In this document: positions 32,714 to 40,292 of the stretch, in pieces
Numbering within the stretch: the stretch's first letter is position 1
Layout: every line of letters begins with the position of its first letter
Assembly: GCF_021026315.1 (NCBI RefSeq)
Contig: NZ_JAJNCX010000004.1
Location: forward strand, 124,001-188,000
Direction: 5' to 3'
Length of the DNA stretch: 64,000 nt
Source of the DNA: Rhizobium sp. C4
GTDB taxonomy: Bacteria; Pseudomonadota; Alphaproteobacteria; Rhizobiales; Rhizobiaceae
Made by a program: the position numbers and the translations under genes
The notes under the pieces: model-generated
What the model saw: only the letters and a program-made list of their open reading frames with translations
The model's database searches: none
What the model was told of the DNA's origin: nothing

Positions 32714-33016
32714 ATGATGAAAAAAACACATGATGTCGGAAAACCCTTCAACATCGCGTCCTATGCGCTGCTGACGATGATGGTCGCGCAGGTCACGGGC
32801 CTTCGCCCCGGCGATTTCGTCCACACATTCGGCGACGCGCATCTCTATCACAACCATTTCGAACAGGCCGAAACGCAGCTGAAGCGCGACCCGAAGCCGC
32901 TGCCCTTCATGAAGATCAATCCCGACGTGAAGGACATCTTCTCGTTCAAGTTCGAGGATTTCGAGCTGGTGGGCTATGAGGCGGACGCAACGATCAAGGC
33001 GCCGATCGCGGTATGA
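32714..33016 (+). pseudogene. thyA: Resident thymidylate synthase, 3' fragment
   Basis: Ten element-encoded residues ([10 protein letters not shown]) are followed from 32744 by native codons 175-264 ([10 protein letters not shown] to IKAPIAV). AAAGGAGG at 32693-32700 lies 13 bases before the ATG, so the fragment may still be translated. Its stop overlaps the folA start (ATGA), so translation through it may couple to folA. It lacks the catalytic cysteine and cannot be active alone. Confidence 0.9.
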
Positions 33017-33528
33017 TAAAGCCGCTGATCTCCATGATTGCCGCCGTGGCGCGCAATGGCGTCATCGGCCGCGAGAACGATCTACCCTGGCACATGTCCA
33101 CGGACCTGAAGCGGTTCAAGGCCATGACGATGGGCAAGCCGCTCATCATCGGGCGGAAGAACCTCGAGAGTTTCCCGCGACTTCTGCCGGGGCGGCCGCA
33201 TGTGGTGATCACGCGGGACACGACCTATGCCCGCGAGGGTGTGCACGTCGTGCATTCTTTCGATGAGGCAATTTCAACGGCGTCGGACCTTGCAGACGAG
33301 ACGGGTGCAGACGAAATCTGCATCGCGGGTGGCGGCGAGATCTACAGGCTGGGCATGCCGGTCGCGGATGTTCTTCACATCACCCATGTCGAGGCGGATA
33401 TCGCGGGCGATACAACGTTCCCCGAAATCGATCCTGCGGTGTGGGATGCGGTGGAGGTCGGACGCATGGAGTCGGGCGAAAAGGATGACCATTCGGCCCG
33501 TTTCGTTACCTATACACGCCGAAAGTAG
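33013..33528 (+). CDS. folA: Dihydrofolate reductase
   Basis: A 171-residue enzyme that reduces dihydrofolate to tetrahydrofolate with NADPH, regenerating the cofactor consumed by thymidylate synthase. Recognisable parts are [20 protein letters not shown] with acidic Asp31 at the folate site, GRKNLESFP, and the [15 protein letters not shown] loop. It overlaps the 3' end of thyA by 4 bases, the standard thyA-folA operon, so the insertion upstream must affect its transcription. Read-through, or a promoter after the terminator at 32676, would be needed. Confidence 0.95.
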   Translation: MIKPLISMIAAVARNGVIGRENDLPWHMSTDLKRFKAMTMGKPLIIGRKNLESFPRLLPGRPHVVITRDTTYAREGVHVVHSFDEAISTASDLADETGADEICIAGGGEIYRLGMPVADVLHITHVEADIAGDTTFPEIDPAVWDAVEVGRMESGEKDDHSARFVTYTRRK

Positions 33529-33670
33529 ACCTTTCCTGCGGCAATTTGCATCTGCGGGATGCGAAACATGACAGGCCGCATTGAAACAGTCTTCCTCGAT
33601 ACCTATAACCTGTCACCATAAGACGAGGGTGGGGGGAAACGTCTCTTGCCCGTAACAGCAAGAGGACTTG

Positions 33671-34771
33671 ATGCCCTGGAGCAATCAGAATGGCGGCGGC
33701 GGCCCTTGGGGCGGCGGCGGTGGCGGTAACGGAAACGGCAAGGGCCCCTGGGGCTCCGGACCGAACCGGCCCGGAAACGGAAACAATCCGCCTGAACTCG
33801 ACGAAATCATACGGCGCAGTCAGGACAGCCTGAAACGCATGATTCCCGGTGGAGCAGGCGGTGGCGGTCTGGCTCTTCTCGCCGTCGTGGTTGTCGGCGC
33901 GCTCTGGCTCTTCCAGTCGGTCTACACGGTGCAGCCGGACGAGCGTGGCGTCGTTTCGCGCTTCGGTGTTCCGAAGAACGAAGTCTCGATGCCGGGTCTG
34001 CATTTCCATTTCTGGCCGGTCGAACGCGTCGAACTGGTCAAGGTGACCGAACAGCAGGCCAATATTGGCGCCAAGTCCGGTTCGAACAGCGATGCCGGCC
34101 TGATGCTCTCGGGCGATCAGAACATCGTCAACGTGCAGTTCTCTGTGCTCTTCGCCGTGACTGATGCGCGTGCCTATCTCTTCAACGTCGAAGACCCGCG
34201 CGATACGCTGCAGCAGGTGTCTGAAAGCGCCATGCGCGAAGTCGTCGGCTCGCGGCCTGTCCAGGACATCTATCGCGACAACCGTCAGGCCGTTGCGGAA
34301 GACGTGAAGAACATCATCCAGGCGACGCTCGATTCCTACAAGACCGGCATTTCGATCCGCACGGTTGCCATCGAGGATGCGGCTCCGCCGCGCGAAGTGG
34401 CCGATGCCTTCGACGAAGTCCAGCGCGCCGAGCAGGACGAGGATCGCTACGTCGAGGAAGCCAACAAGTATGCCAACCAGAAGCTCGGCCGCGCCCGCGG
34501 TGAAGCCTCGCAGATCCGTGAAGAGGCAGCCGCCTACAAGGATCGCGTGGTGAAGGAAGCCGAAGGTGAAGCAGCCCGCTTCAACTCCATCTACACCGAA
34601 TATGCCAAGGCTCCGGAAGTGACGCGCGAGCGCATGTATCTGGAAACCATGGAAGGCGTGATGAAGGCGAGCAAGAAGATCGTCATGGACGGCCAGGCCG
34701 GCCAGTCGGTGCCGTATCTGTCGCTCAATGAGCTGATCAGCAAGAACCCGGCAAAGGGAGAGACGAAATGA
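33671..34771 (+). CDS. hflK: HflK, SPFH-family FtsH regulator
   Basis: A 366-residue membrane protein. A Gly/Asn-rich cytoplasmic tail (residues 1-40) precedes one membrane helix (about residues 60-82), then the SPFH/band 7 domain (TVQPDERGVVSRFG) and a coiled coil (RARGEASQIREEAAAY). With HflC it forms a large periplasmic cage around the FtsH protease and modulates membrane-protein degradation. The ATG at 33671 with AGAGGA upstream is preferred to the TTG one codon earlier. hflC overlaps its end by 4 bases. Confidence 0.95.
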   Translation: MPWSNQNGGGGPWGGGGGGNGNGKGPWGSGPNRPGNGNNPPELDEIIRRSQDSLKRMIPGGAGGGGLALLAVVVVGALWLFQSVYTVQPDERGVVSRFGVPKNEVSMPGLHFHFWPVERVELVKVTEQQANIGAKSGSNSDAGLMLSGDQNIVNVQFSVLFAVTDARAYLFNVEDPRDTLQQVSESAMREVVGSRPVQDIYRDNRQAVAEDVKNIIQATLDSYKTGISIRTVAIEDAAPPREVADAFDEVQRAEQDEDRYVEEANKYANQKLGRARGEASQIREEAAAYKDRVVKEAEGEAARFNSIYTEYAKAPEVTRERMYLETMEGVMKASKKIVMDGQAGQSVPYLSLNELISKNPAKGETK

Positions 34772-35718
34772 ACAGCAATCGTCTTTCCATCGGTATTGTC
34801 GCCGCGGCTCTCATCGCGCTGATCGCCTATTCGTCCGTCTTTGTCGTCGGCGCACGCGAGCAGGCGCTCGTCATCCGCTTCGGCAAGATCCAGTCGGTGA
34901 AGACCGACCCGGGCATCTATTTCAAGCTGCCGTTCTCGTTCCTTGATGCCGACCGCGTTCAATATGTCAGCGAACAGGCGCTTCGCTTCGACCTCGACAA
35001 CATCCGTGTCCAGGTAAAGGGCGGCAAGTTCTACGAAGTCGATGCCTTCATCGTCTACAAGATCACCGATGCGCAGCTGTTCCGCGAGGCTGTGTCCGGT
35101 GACCGGACCTCGGCGGAATCGCGTCTGCGCACGCGTCTCGATGCTGCTCTGCGCCGCGTCTACGGTCTGCGCGGGTTTGAGTCTGCTCTCTCGCAGGAGC
35201 GCAGTTCGATGATGCAGGAAGTGCGGACGGACCTGAAGAACGACGCCAGCGCGCTGGGTCTTTCGATCCTTGATGTTCGCATCCGCCGCACGGACCTGAC
35301 GCGCGAAGTCTCGCAGCAGACCTTCGACCGCATGAAGGCCGAGCGTCTGGCGGAAGCCGAACTGATCCGCGCCCGCGGTGTGCAGGAACGGCAGCGCCGC
35401 GAAGCCATCGCCGACCGTCAGGTTGTCGAGATCGTAGCCGATGCCCGGCGCGAATCCGAAATCCTGCGAGGCGAGGGCGACGGCCAGCGCAGTGCCATCT
35501 TCGCCGACGCCTATGGCAAGGATCCGGCCTTCTTCGAATTCTATCGTTCGATGAATGCCTACAAGAACAGCCTTGCTTCGCCGGACACGAACCTCGTGCT
35601 CTCGCCCACGTCCGATTTCTTCCGCTATTTCAACGATGCGGGCGGAAAGAAGAAGCTGGACGAGCGGCTTCCGGCTGATGCGGCAAAGGCTCCGCAAGCG
35701 CCGGCTGCGCAACCGTGA
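34768..35718 (+). CDS. hflC: HflC, SPFH-family FtsH regulator
   Basis: A 316-residue partner of HflK with an N-terminal membrane helix (residues 7-27), SPFH domain starting VVGAREQALVIRFGKIQ, and the conserved C-terminal FFEFYRSMNAYKNSL stretch. An Ala/Pro-rich tail ends the protein. Translation is coupled to hflK at the start and to the DUF2065 gene at the end by 4-base overlaps. Confidence 0.95.
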   Translation: MNSNRLSIGIVAAALIALIAYSSVFVVGAREQALVIRFGKIQSVKTDPGIYFKLPFSFLDADRVQYVSEQALRFDLDNIRVQVKGGKFYEVDAFIVYKITDAQLFREAVSGDRTSAESRLRTRLDAALRRVYGLRGFESALSQERSSMMQEVRTDLKNDASALGLSILDVRIRRTDLTREVSQQTFDRMKAERLAEAELIRARGVQERQRREAIADRQVVEIVADARRESEILRGEGDGQRSAIFADAYGKDPAFFEFYRSMNAYKNSLASPDTNLVLSPTSDFFRYFNDAGGKKKLDERLPADAAKAPQAPAAQP

Positions 35719-35909
35719 GCGTTCTTGCTACCGATTTCCTGATCGGTTTCGCATTCTTCATGATCATCGAGGGGCTGGCCTATGCGCTGGCCCCTCGGCT
35801 TATCAAGCGCATGGCGGAGCGGATCCCCGCCGTGTCCGAGGAGCGCCTCCGGATTTTCGGCATCGTCACGCTGGCCCTCGGCGTCGGACTGGTCTGGCTG
35901 CTGCGCTAA
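35715..35909 (+). CDS. DUF2065 (YjeT-like) small membrane protein
   Basis: A 64-residue protein with two membrane helices (about residues 6-28 and 45-63), matching DUF2065, which is commonly encoded after hflC. The GTG start overlaps the hflC stop (GTGA). Function unknown; a role near the HflKC-FtsH complex is inferred from position only. Confidence 0.85.
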   Translation: MSVLATDFLIGFAFFMIIEGLAYALAPRLIKRMAERIPAVSEERLRIFGIVTLALGVGLVWLLR

Positions 35910-36031
35910 TCGAAGGCGCGCTCACAGAAACGCCACTTTACCCGGAAGGATGGTGGCGATAACAAGAGCGACCTGCTTCATCACATGCGCCGGCGATTTG
36001 CGGGCGCGATCTCCAACGGGAGAAATGCCGC

Positions 36032-37585
36032 GTGTCACGTCCGTCTTCCACGTTCCTGCTTGTTTCGGCTGTCGCGGCCGCGTCTATGCTGATCATGCCT
36101 GCCATGCCCGTCCAGGCGCAGAGCGCCGCAGTCCAGCAGCGCGGGCCGGCCTCCGTTGCCGATCTGGCAGAGGGACTGCTGGATGCCGTCGTGAACATCT
36201 CGATTTCGCAGGATGCCGAAGGCAGCGACAGCGATAGCGGTTCGCCATCGCCGAAGGTGCAGAAGGACGCGCCCTTCGAGCAATATTTCAACGACTACTT
36301 CAACAAGCGGAAGAAGGACGGCGGCAAGAACCGCAAGGTCAATTCGCTCGGGTCCGGCTTTGTCATCGACACCGCCGGCTACATCGTCACCAACAACCAC
36401 GTGATCGAGGGCGCCGACGAGATCGACGTCAACTTCGCCGACGGCACGACGCTCGAAGCCAAGCTGATCGGCACCGACACGAAGACCGACCTTGCCGTGC
36501 TCAAGGTCGAGCCGAAGGCGCCGCTGAAGGCCGTCAAGTTCGGCGATTCCCGCAAGATGCGGATCGGCGACTGGGTGATGGCGGTCGGCAATCCGTTCGG
36601 GCTCGGCGGCACGGTGACGGTGGGCATCGTCTCGGCGCGCGGGCGTAACATCAATGCCGGCCCGTATGACAACTTCATCCAGACGGATGCCGCGATCAAC
36701 AAGGGCAATTCCGGCGGTCCGCTCTTCGACATGGAAGGCGACGTGATCGGCGTGAACACGGCAATCATATCGCCGACGGGCGGCTCGATCGGCATCGGCT
36801 TCTCGATCCCCTCCGAGATCGCCATGAACGTCATCGAACAGCTGAAGACCTATGGCGAGACGCGGCGCGGCTGGCTCGGCGTTCGCCTGCAGCCGGTCAC
36901 CGACGACATGGTCAAGACGCTCGGCATGGACAAGGCGCGCGGCGCCATGGTTGCCAGCGTGATTGCCGGTGGTCCGGTCGAGAATGGCCCGATCAAGTCG
37001 GGCGATGTCATCGTCTCCTTCGACGGCCGGCCGGTGAAGCAGGCCCGCGACCTGCCGCTGATCGTCGCCGAAAGCCCGATCGACAAGGATCTGCAGGTTG
37101 TCGTCATGCGCGACGGCAAGGAAACGACGGTTACCGTTCGTCTCAAGCAGATGGCAAAGGATGCCGAAGACGATACCGAAGCCGCTCCGGAGGCGCTGGA
37201 TGATGGCGGCTCGTCTGATGAGGTGAAGCCGCAGAAGCCCGGGAAGCCTGAAAAGCCTCATGATGGCGACAAGGCCGTTTCTCCGGATGGCCCGGTTCTC
37301 GGCATGTCGCTGAAGGCGCTCAACGACGACCTGCGCAAGCAGTTTTCCATCGAGAAGAGCGTCGAGGGCGTTGTCGTGGCGGAAGTCGAGCCCGGTTCGC
37401 CGGCCTCTGAAAAGGGTATCGTCGCCGGGGACGTCATTGTCGAGATCGCCCAGGAGTTCATCTCGACCCCGGCGGACGCGGCCGCCAAGATCACCTCGCT
37501 CAAGCAGGCCGACCGGCGCAACGCGCAGGTGATGGTCTCCAACAACAAGGGCGACTTGCGCTTCGTCGCGATCAGGCTGGAATAG
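36032..37585 (+). CDS. Periplasmic serine protease/chaperone, DegP/HtrA (Do) family
   Basis: A 517-residue envelope quality-control protease. A signal sequence (residues 1-29, ending VQA-Q) precedes a trypsin-like domain with catalytic His123 (TNNHVIEG), Asp153 (TKTDLAVL) and Ser227 (KGNSGGP). Two PDZ domains follow (about residues 275-370 and 425-510), separated by a charged Pro/Lys-rich linker. The GTG start has GGGAG upstream. Location after hflKC groups two membrane-proteostasis systems, perhaps in one transcript. Confidence 0.94.
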   Translation: MSRPSSTFLLVSAVAAASMLIMPAMPVQAQSAAVQQRGPASVADLAEGLLDAVVNISISQDAEGSDSDSGSPSPKVQKDAPFEQYFNDYFNKRKKDGGKNRKVNSLGSGFVIDTAGYIVTNNHVIEGADEIDVNFADGTTLEAKLIGTDTKTDLAVLKVEPKAPLKAVKFGDSRKMRIGDWVMAVGNPFGLGGTVTVGIVSARGRNINAGPYDNFIQTDAAINKGNSGGPLFDMEGDVIGVNTAIISPTGGSIGIGFSIPSEIAMNVIEQLKTYGETRRGWLGVRLQPVTDDMVKTLGMDKARGAMVASVIAGGPVENGPIKSGDVIVSFDGRPVKQARDLPLIVAESPIDKDLQVVVMRDGKETTVTVRLKQMAKDAEDDTEAAPEALDDGGSSDEVKPQKPGKPEKPHDGDKAVSPDGPVLGMSLKALNDDLRKQFSIEKSVEGVVVAEVEPGSPASEKGIVAGDVIVEIAQEFISTPADAAAKITSLKQADRRNAQVMVSNNKGDLRFVAIRLE

Positions 37586-37610
37586 GGGCTTTCGGTTTCA
37601 GGGGGGAAGG

Positions 37611-37823
37611 ATGCTCGTCCATAACGAGCGGATAAAGCTTGCCGCCAACGCGCTGGATCGGCTCTCCACGGCGTTTGTGGTCGTCGGGGTTCTGGGGCGG
37701 ACCTTCAATTATTCACCCGGTGCGGAGATGTGGATCGGCCTTGTCGGCGTTGCCACTTGGATTTTGGCGGCTGCTGGCTTACATTTGGCTGCAAGGCAAA
37801 TTCTCGGAAGGCTCAAGCCATGA
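37611..37823 (+). CDS. Small two-helix membrane protein, unknown
   Basis: A 70-residue protein with hydrophobic segments at about 17-30 and 42-62. No family recognised. GGGGGGAAGG lies upstream of the ATG, and the gene overlaps the next small gene by 4 bases, so they are a translationally coupled pair downstream of the DegP-like gene. Confidence 0.6.
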   Translation: MLVHNERIKLAANALDRLSTAFVVVGVLGRTFNYSPGAEMWIGLVGVATWILAAAGLHLAARQILGRLKP

Positions 37824-37936
37824 CCCCGGATATTTTCTTCTGGTACGTTTTTCCGCTGATCGTCGCCGTTTTGGGCTTTGGGTGGGTGATTTACGACAGC
37901 CGCAAGACGAAGCATAGGCACCATCCCGGCGAGTAA
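37820..37936 (+). CDS. 38-residue single-helix membrane peptide, unknown
   Basis: MTPDIFFWYVFPLIVAVLGF starts an inner-membrane helix; the tail (DSRKTKHRHHPGE) is basic and His-rich, consistent with a cytoplasmic end. Coupled by an ATGA overlap to the preceding 70-residue gene. Function unknown; such peptides may assist a membrane complex or be a small toxin. Confidence 0.55.
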   Translation: MTPDIFFWYVFPLIVAVLGFGWVIYDSRKTKHRHHPGE

Positions 37937-37941
37937 CTTTA

Positions 37942-38496
37942 TCAGACGGCTTTCGTGGCTGGATTTCTCAACCTGTAAAGCACATGCCGCTTCAGATGCG
38001 GAAGATCATCCGGAACCCGCTTGTGGTCGAAATCATCGGCCGGGTCGTGGGTGAAAGCCAACCGCTTCATCACCGCAATTGACCGCGCATTGTCCTGTAC
38101 GGCGAAAGATACCAATTCGTCGAACTTCCGGATCTTGAACGCATAGTCGATCAGCGTCTTACCGATCTCGGTGATGTAGCCATTGCCTCAGTGGCGGCGC
38201 GCCAGCCGCCAGCCGATTTCGACGGCCGGCGTGAAATGTTCCTCGAACAGAACCTCGGCAATTCCGGCGATCCCGATGAATTCACCGGTTTCCCTCAGGG
38301 TCAGAGGCTGCAGCCAGATGCCGAAGCGCGCTTGCAGCTCCATGCAGCTGCGCACCGTCGCCTCGACCTTTTCCCGCGAATGTGGTCCGCCGAAATAGTG
38401 CATGACTTCAGGATCGCTGCAGAGCGCGAAAAACGGTTCGATGTCCGTCTCCGTCCACGGGCGCGAGATGAGGCGAGGGGTTTCGAGCGTGGTCAC
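37942..38496 (-). pseudogene. GNAT acetyltransferase (RimJ/RimL type) broken by one stop codon
   Basis: The first 102 codons read as a RimL-like acetyltransferase (TPRLISRPWTETDI, EIGWRLARRH). Codon 103 is TGA where the family has Trp (RHWGNGY); the same frame then continues with GNGYITEIGKTLIDYA and VSFAVQDNARSIAVMKRLAF to a second TGA at 37944. A single TGG-to-TGA change explains everything. Its start overlaps the serB stop by 4 bases. A sequencing error is the alternative. Confidence 0.85.
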
Positions 38497-39377
38497 CTGA
38501 AATCGCTCTTCCGATACCCCTGGATATAGAGGAGCGCGGTCAGGTCGCCGTGATCGATGCGCATCCTGGCCTGGGCGGCGACGGACGGTTTGGCGTGGAT
38601 GGCGACGCCGGAGCCGGCGAGCTGGAGCATGCCGAGATCGTTGGCGCCGTCGCCGACGGCAATGGCATCGTCGGTGTGGATGCCGAGCGTTTCGGCGATG
38701 TCGAGGAGGGCATCGACCTTGGCCTGCTTGCCGAGGATCGGTTCGGCAACGATGCCGGCGAGCTTGCCGTCATCCTCGATCAGGACATTGGCGCGGTTTT
38801 CGTGGAAACCGAGAACGGAGGCGATGCGGCCGGTGAAGACGGTGAAGCCGCCGGAGACAAGCGCGGTATAGCCGCCGTTGGCGGTCATCGTGTCGATCAG
38901 TTCCTTGCCGCCGGGTGTCAGCGTGATGCGCTTGGCAATCACTTCGTCGACAACGGTGACGGGCAGGCCCTTGAGAAGCGCGACGCGTTCACGCAGCGCA
39001 GGCTCGAACTCGATCTCGCCGTTCATGGCGCGGGCGGTGATGGCGGCGACGAGATCCTTGAGGCCGACTTCGGCGGCGAGTTCGTCGATGCATTCCTGGC
39101 CGATCATGGTGGAATCCATGTCGGCGATCAGCAGCTTCTTGCGTCGGGTCTCGGCCTCTTGAACCACGATGTCGACCGGCGCACCGTCAAGGGCCGCGGC
39201 GAGTGCGGCCATCGCTTCGCCGGCGTCCGTCCCATCTCTGAGTGCGATATCGCAGGCGATCCCGTCGGCGAGCCAGTAGAGACCGGCGGCGGAAACCGCG
39301 GCTGCGGCCTTTTCACCGAGCGCCGGGACGAGTACAGGGTTTTGCGGATTGGCGATGAGCGTGGCGACGAGAGCCAT
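38493..39377 (-). CDS. serB: Phosphoserine phosphatase
   Basis: A 294-residue HAD-family enzyme for the last step of serine synthesis. An N-terminal regulatory region of about 80 residues precedes the catalytic domain: nucleophile motif DMDST (Asp86, Asp88), VSGGFTVFTG for the phosphate-binding Ser, and GDGANDLGML for Mg. Divergent from miaA with only 11 bases between start codons, and followed by the broken acetyltransferase gene. Confidence 0.94.
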   Translation of the reverse strand: MALVATLIANPQNPVLVPALGEKAAAAVSAAGLYWLADGIACDIALRDGTDAGEAMAALAAALDGAPVDIVVQEAETRRKKLLIADMDSTMIGQECIDELAAEVGLKDLVAAITARAMNGEIEFEPALRERVALLKGLPVTVVDEVIAKRITLTPGGKELIDTMTANGGYTALVSGGFTVFTGRIASVLGFHENRANVLIEDDGKLAGIVAEPILGKQAKVDALLDIAETLGIHTDDAIAVGDGANDLGMLQLAGSGVAIHAKPSVAAQARMRIDHGDLTALLYIQGYRKSDFR

Positions 39378-39388
39378 GGAGATACCTT

Positions 39389-40270
39389 GTGAGCGAATAC
39401 GACGCGATCCTGATAACCGGCCCGACCGCCAGCGGCAAGTCCGCTCTGGCGCTTGACTGGGCGCGCCGTGTCGATGGCGTCGTCGTCAATGCCGACAGCA
39501 TGCAGGTCTATGACACGCTGCGTGTGGTGACCGCCCGTCCTTCCGAAGCCGAAATGGCGGGCGTCGAGCACCGTCTCTATGGCCATGTACCGGCCAATAC
39601 GACCTATTCGACCGGGGCGTGGCTCAGGGCAGCGGAGGCCGAGATCGCGGCGATCCGTGCGGCTGGCAAGGTGCCGGTAATTGTTGGCGGCACGGGTCTT
39701 TATTTCAAGGCGCTGACGGGCGGGCTTTCCGAGATGCCGGACGTGCCGGAGGAGTTGCGGCTGGCGCTTCGGGCGCGGCTGGCGAAGGAGGGGCCGGAGG
39801 CGCTGCATCAGGTGCTCGCGGCGCGTGACCCGCAGGGGGCTGCCCAGCTGCAGCCGGGCGACGGGCAGCGGATCCTGCGTGCGCTGGAGGTGCTGATGGC
39901 AAGCGGCAAGCCGATTGCGCATTTTCAGGCGATGGCCGGTCCGGCGATCATCGATCCGTTGACGGCGCGCAAGATGGTTGTTCTGCCCGAGCGCGATATC
40001 CTGCGCGCCCGGATCAATCGCCGCTTTGCCGCGATGATGGAGGAGGGGGCAGTCGAGGAGGTCGATGCACTGCTTTCGCTCTCGCCACCGGCGGACGTTC
40101 CCGCCATGAAGGCGATCGGCGTGCCGCAGATTGTTTCGATGCTGAAGGGCGAGATGAACCGCGCCGAGGTGATCGAGCAGGCGAGTACGGCGACCCGGCA
40201 ATATGCCAAGCGGCAGATGACCTGGTTTCGCAACCAGATGGACGAGAGCTGGGAGCGTGTCGCGCCCTGA
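39389..40270 (+). CDS. miaA: tRNA dimethylallyltransferase
   Basis: A 293-residue enzyme that adds a dimethylallyl group to A37 of tRNAs reading UNN codons. Landmarks are the P-loop LITGPTASGKSALAL, NADSMQVYD, the VPVIVGGTGLYFKAL stretch and QYAKRQMTWFRNQ near the C terminus. It starts at a GTG. The start lies 11 bases from that of serB, so its promoter must lie inside serB. Confidence 0.95.
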   Translation: MSEYDAILITGPTASGKSALALDWARRVDGVVVNADSMQVYDTLRVVTARPSEAEMAGVEHRLYGHVPANTTYSTGAWLRAAEAEIAAIRAAGKVPVIVGGTGLYFKALTGGLSEMPDVPEELRLALRARLAKEGPEALHQVLAARDPQGAAQLQPGDGQRILRALEVLMASGKPIAHFQAMAGPAIIDPLTARKMVVLPERDILRARINRRFAAMMEEGAVEEVDALLSLSPPADVPAMKAIGVPQIVSMLKGEMNRAEVIEQASTATRQYAKRQMTWFRNQMDESWERVAP

Positions 40271-40292
40271 GGCGCGAACGGGCCTTGCGCGA

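Larger units (their letters stand above)
31029..32743 (+). mobile_element. 1.7-kb element inserted in thyA, carrying a replacement thymidylate synthase
   Basis: The 1,715-bp insert splits thyA between codons 174 (GTG) and 175 (CCC). The left end has TTTTCCGACATC at 31035-31046 and the right end its exact complement at 32732-32743. There is no target duplication (one base, C, is ambiguous) and no deletion. It carries a promoter, a complete thymidylate synthase, a small putative DNA-binding protein, two terminators and a ribosome site facing the 3' thyA part. No transposase or recombinase is encoded, so it is a trans-mobilised cargo unit or a deletion remnant. Confidence 0.88.

Noticed and set aside
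31029-32743. Group I or group II intron in thyA, by analogy with the phage T4 td intron
   Set aside because: The insert does not end in the G typical of group I introns, no domain V hairpin of a group II intron is seen, it encodes no endonuclease or reverse transcriptase, and it has inverted terminal repeats and its own terminators.
31035-32743. Complete insertion sequence
   Set aside because: No transposase or recombinase reading frame exists between the ends on either strand.
30507-33016. Frameshift or sequencing error as the cause of the split thyA
   Set aside because: The two parts are separated by 1.7 kb of unrelated sequence with perfect inverted ends.
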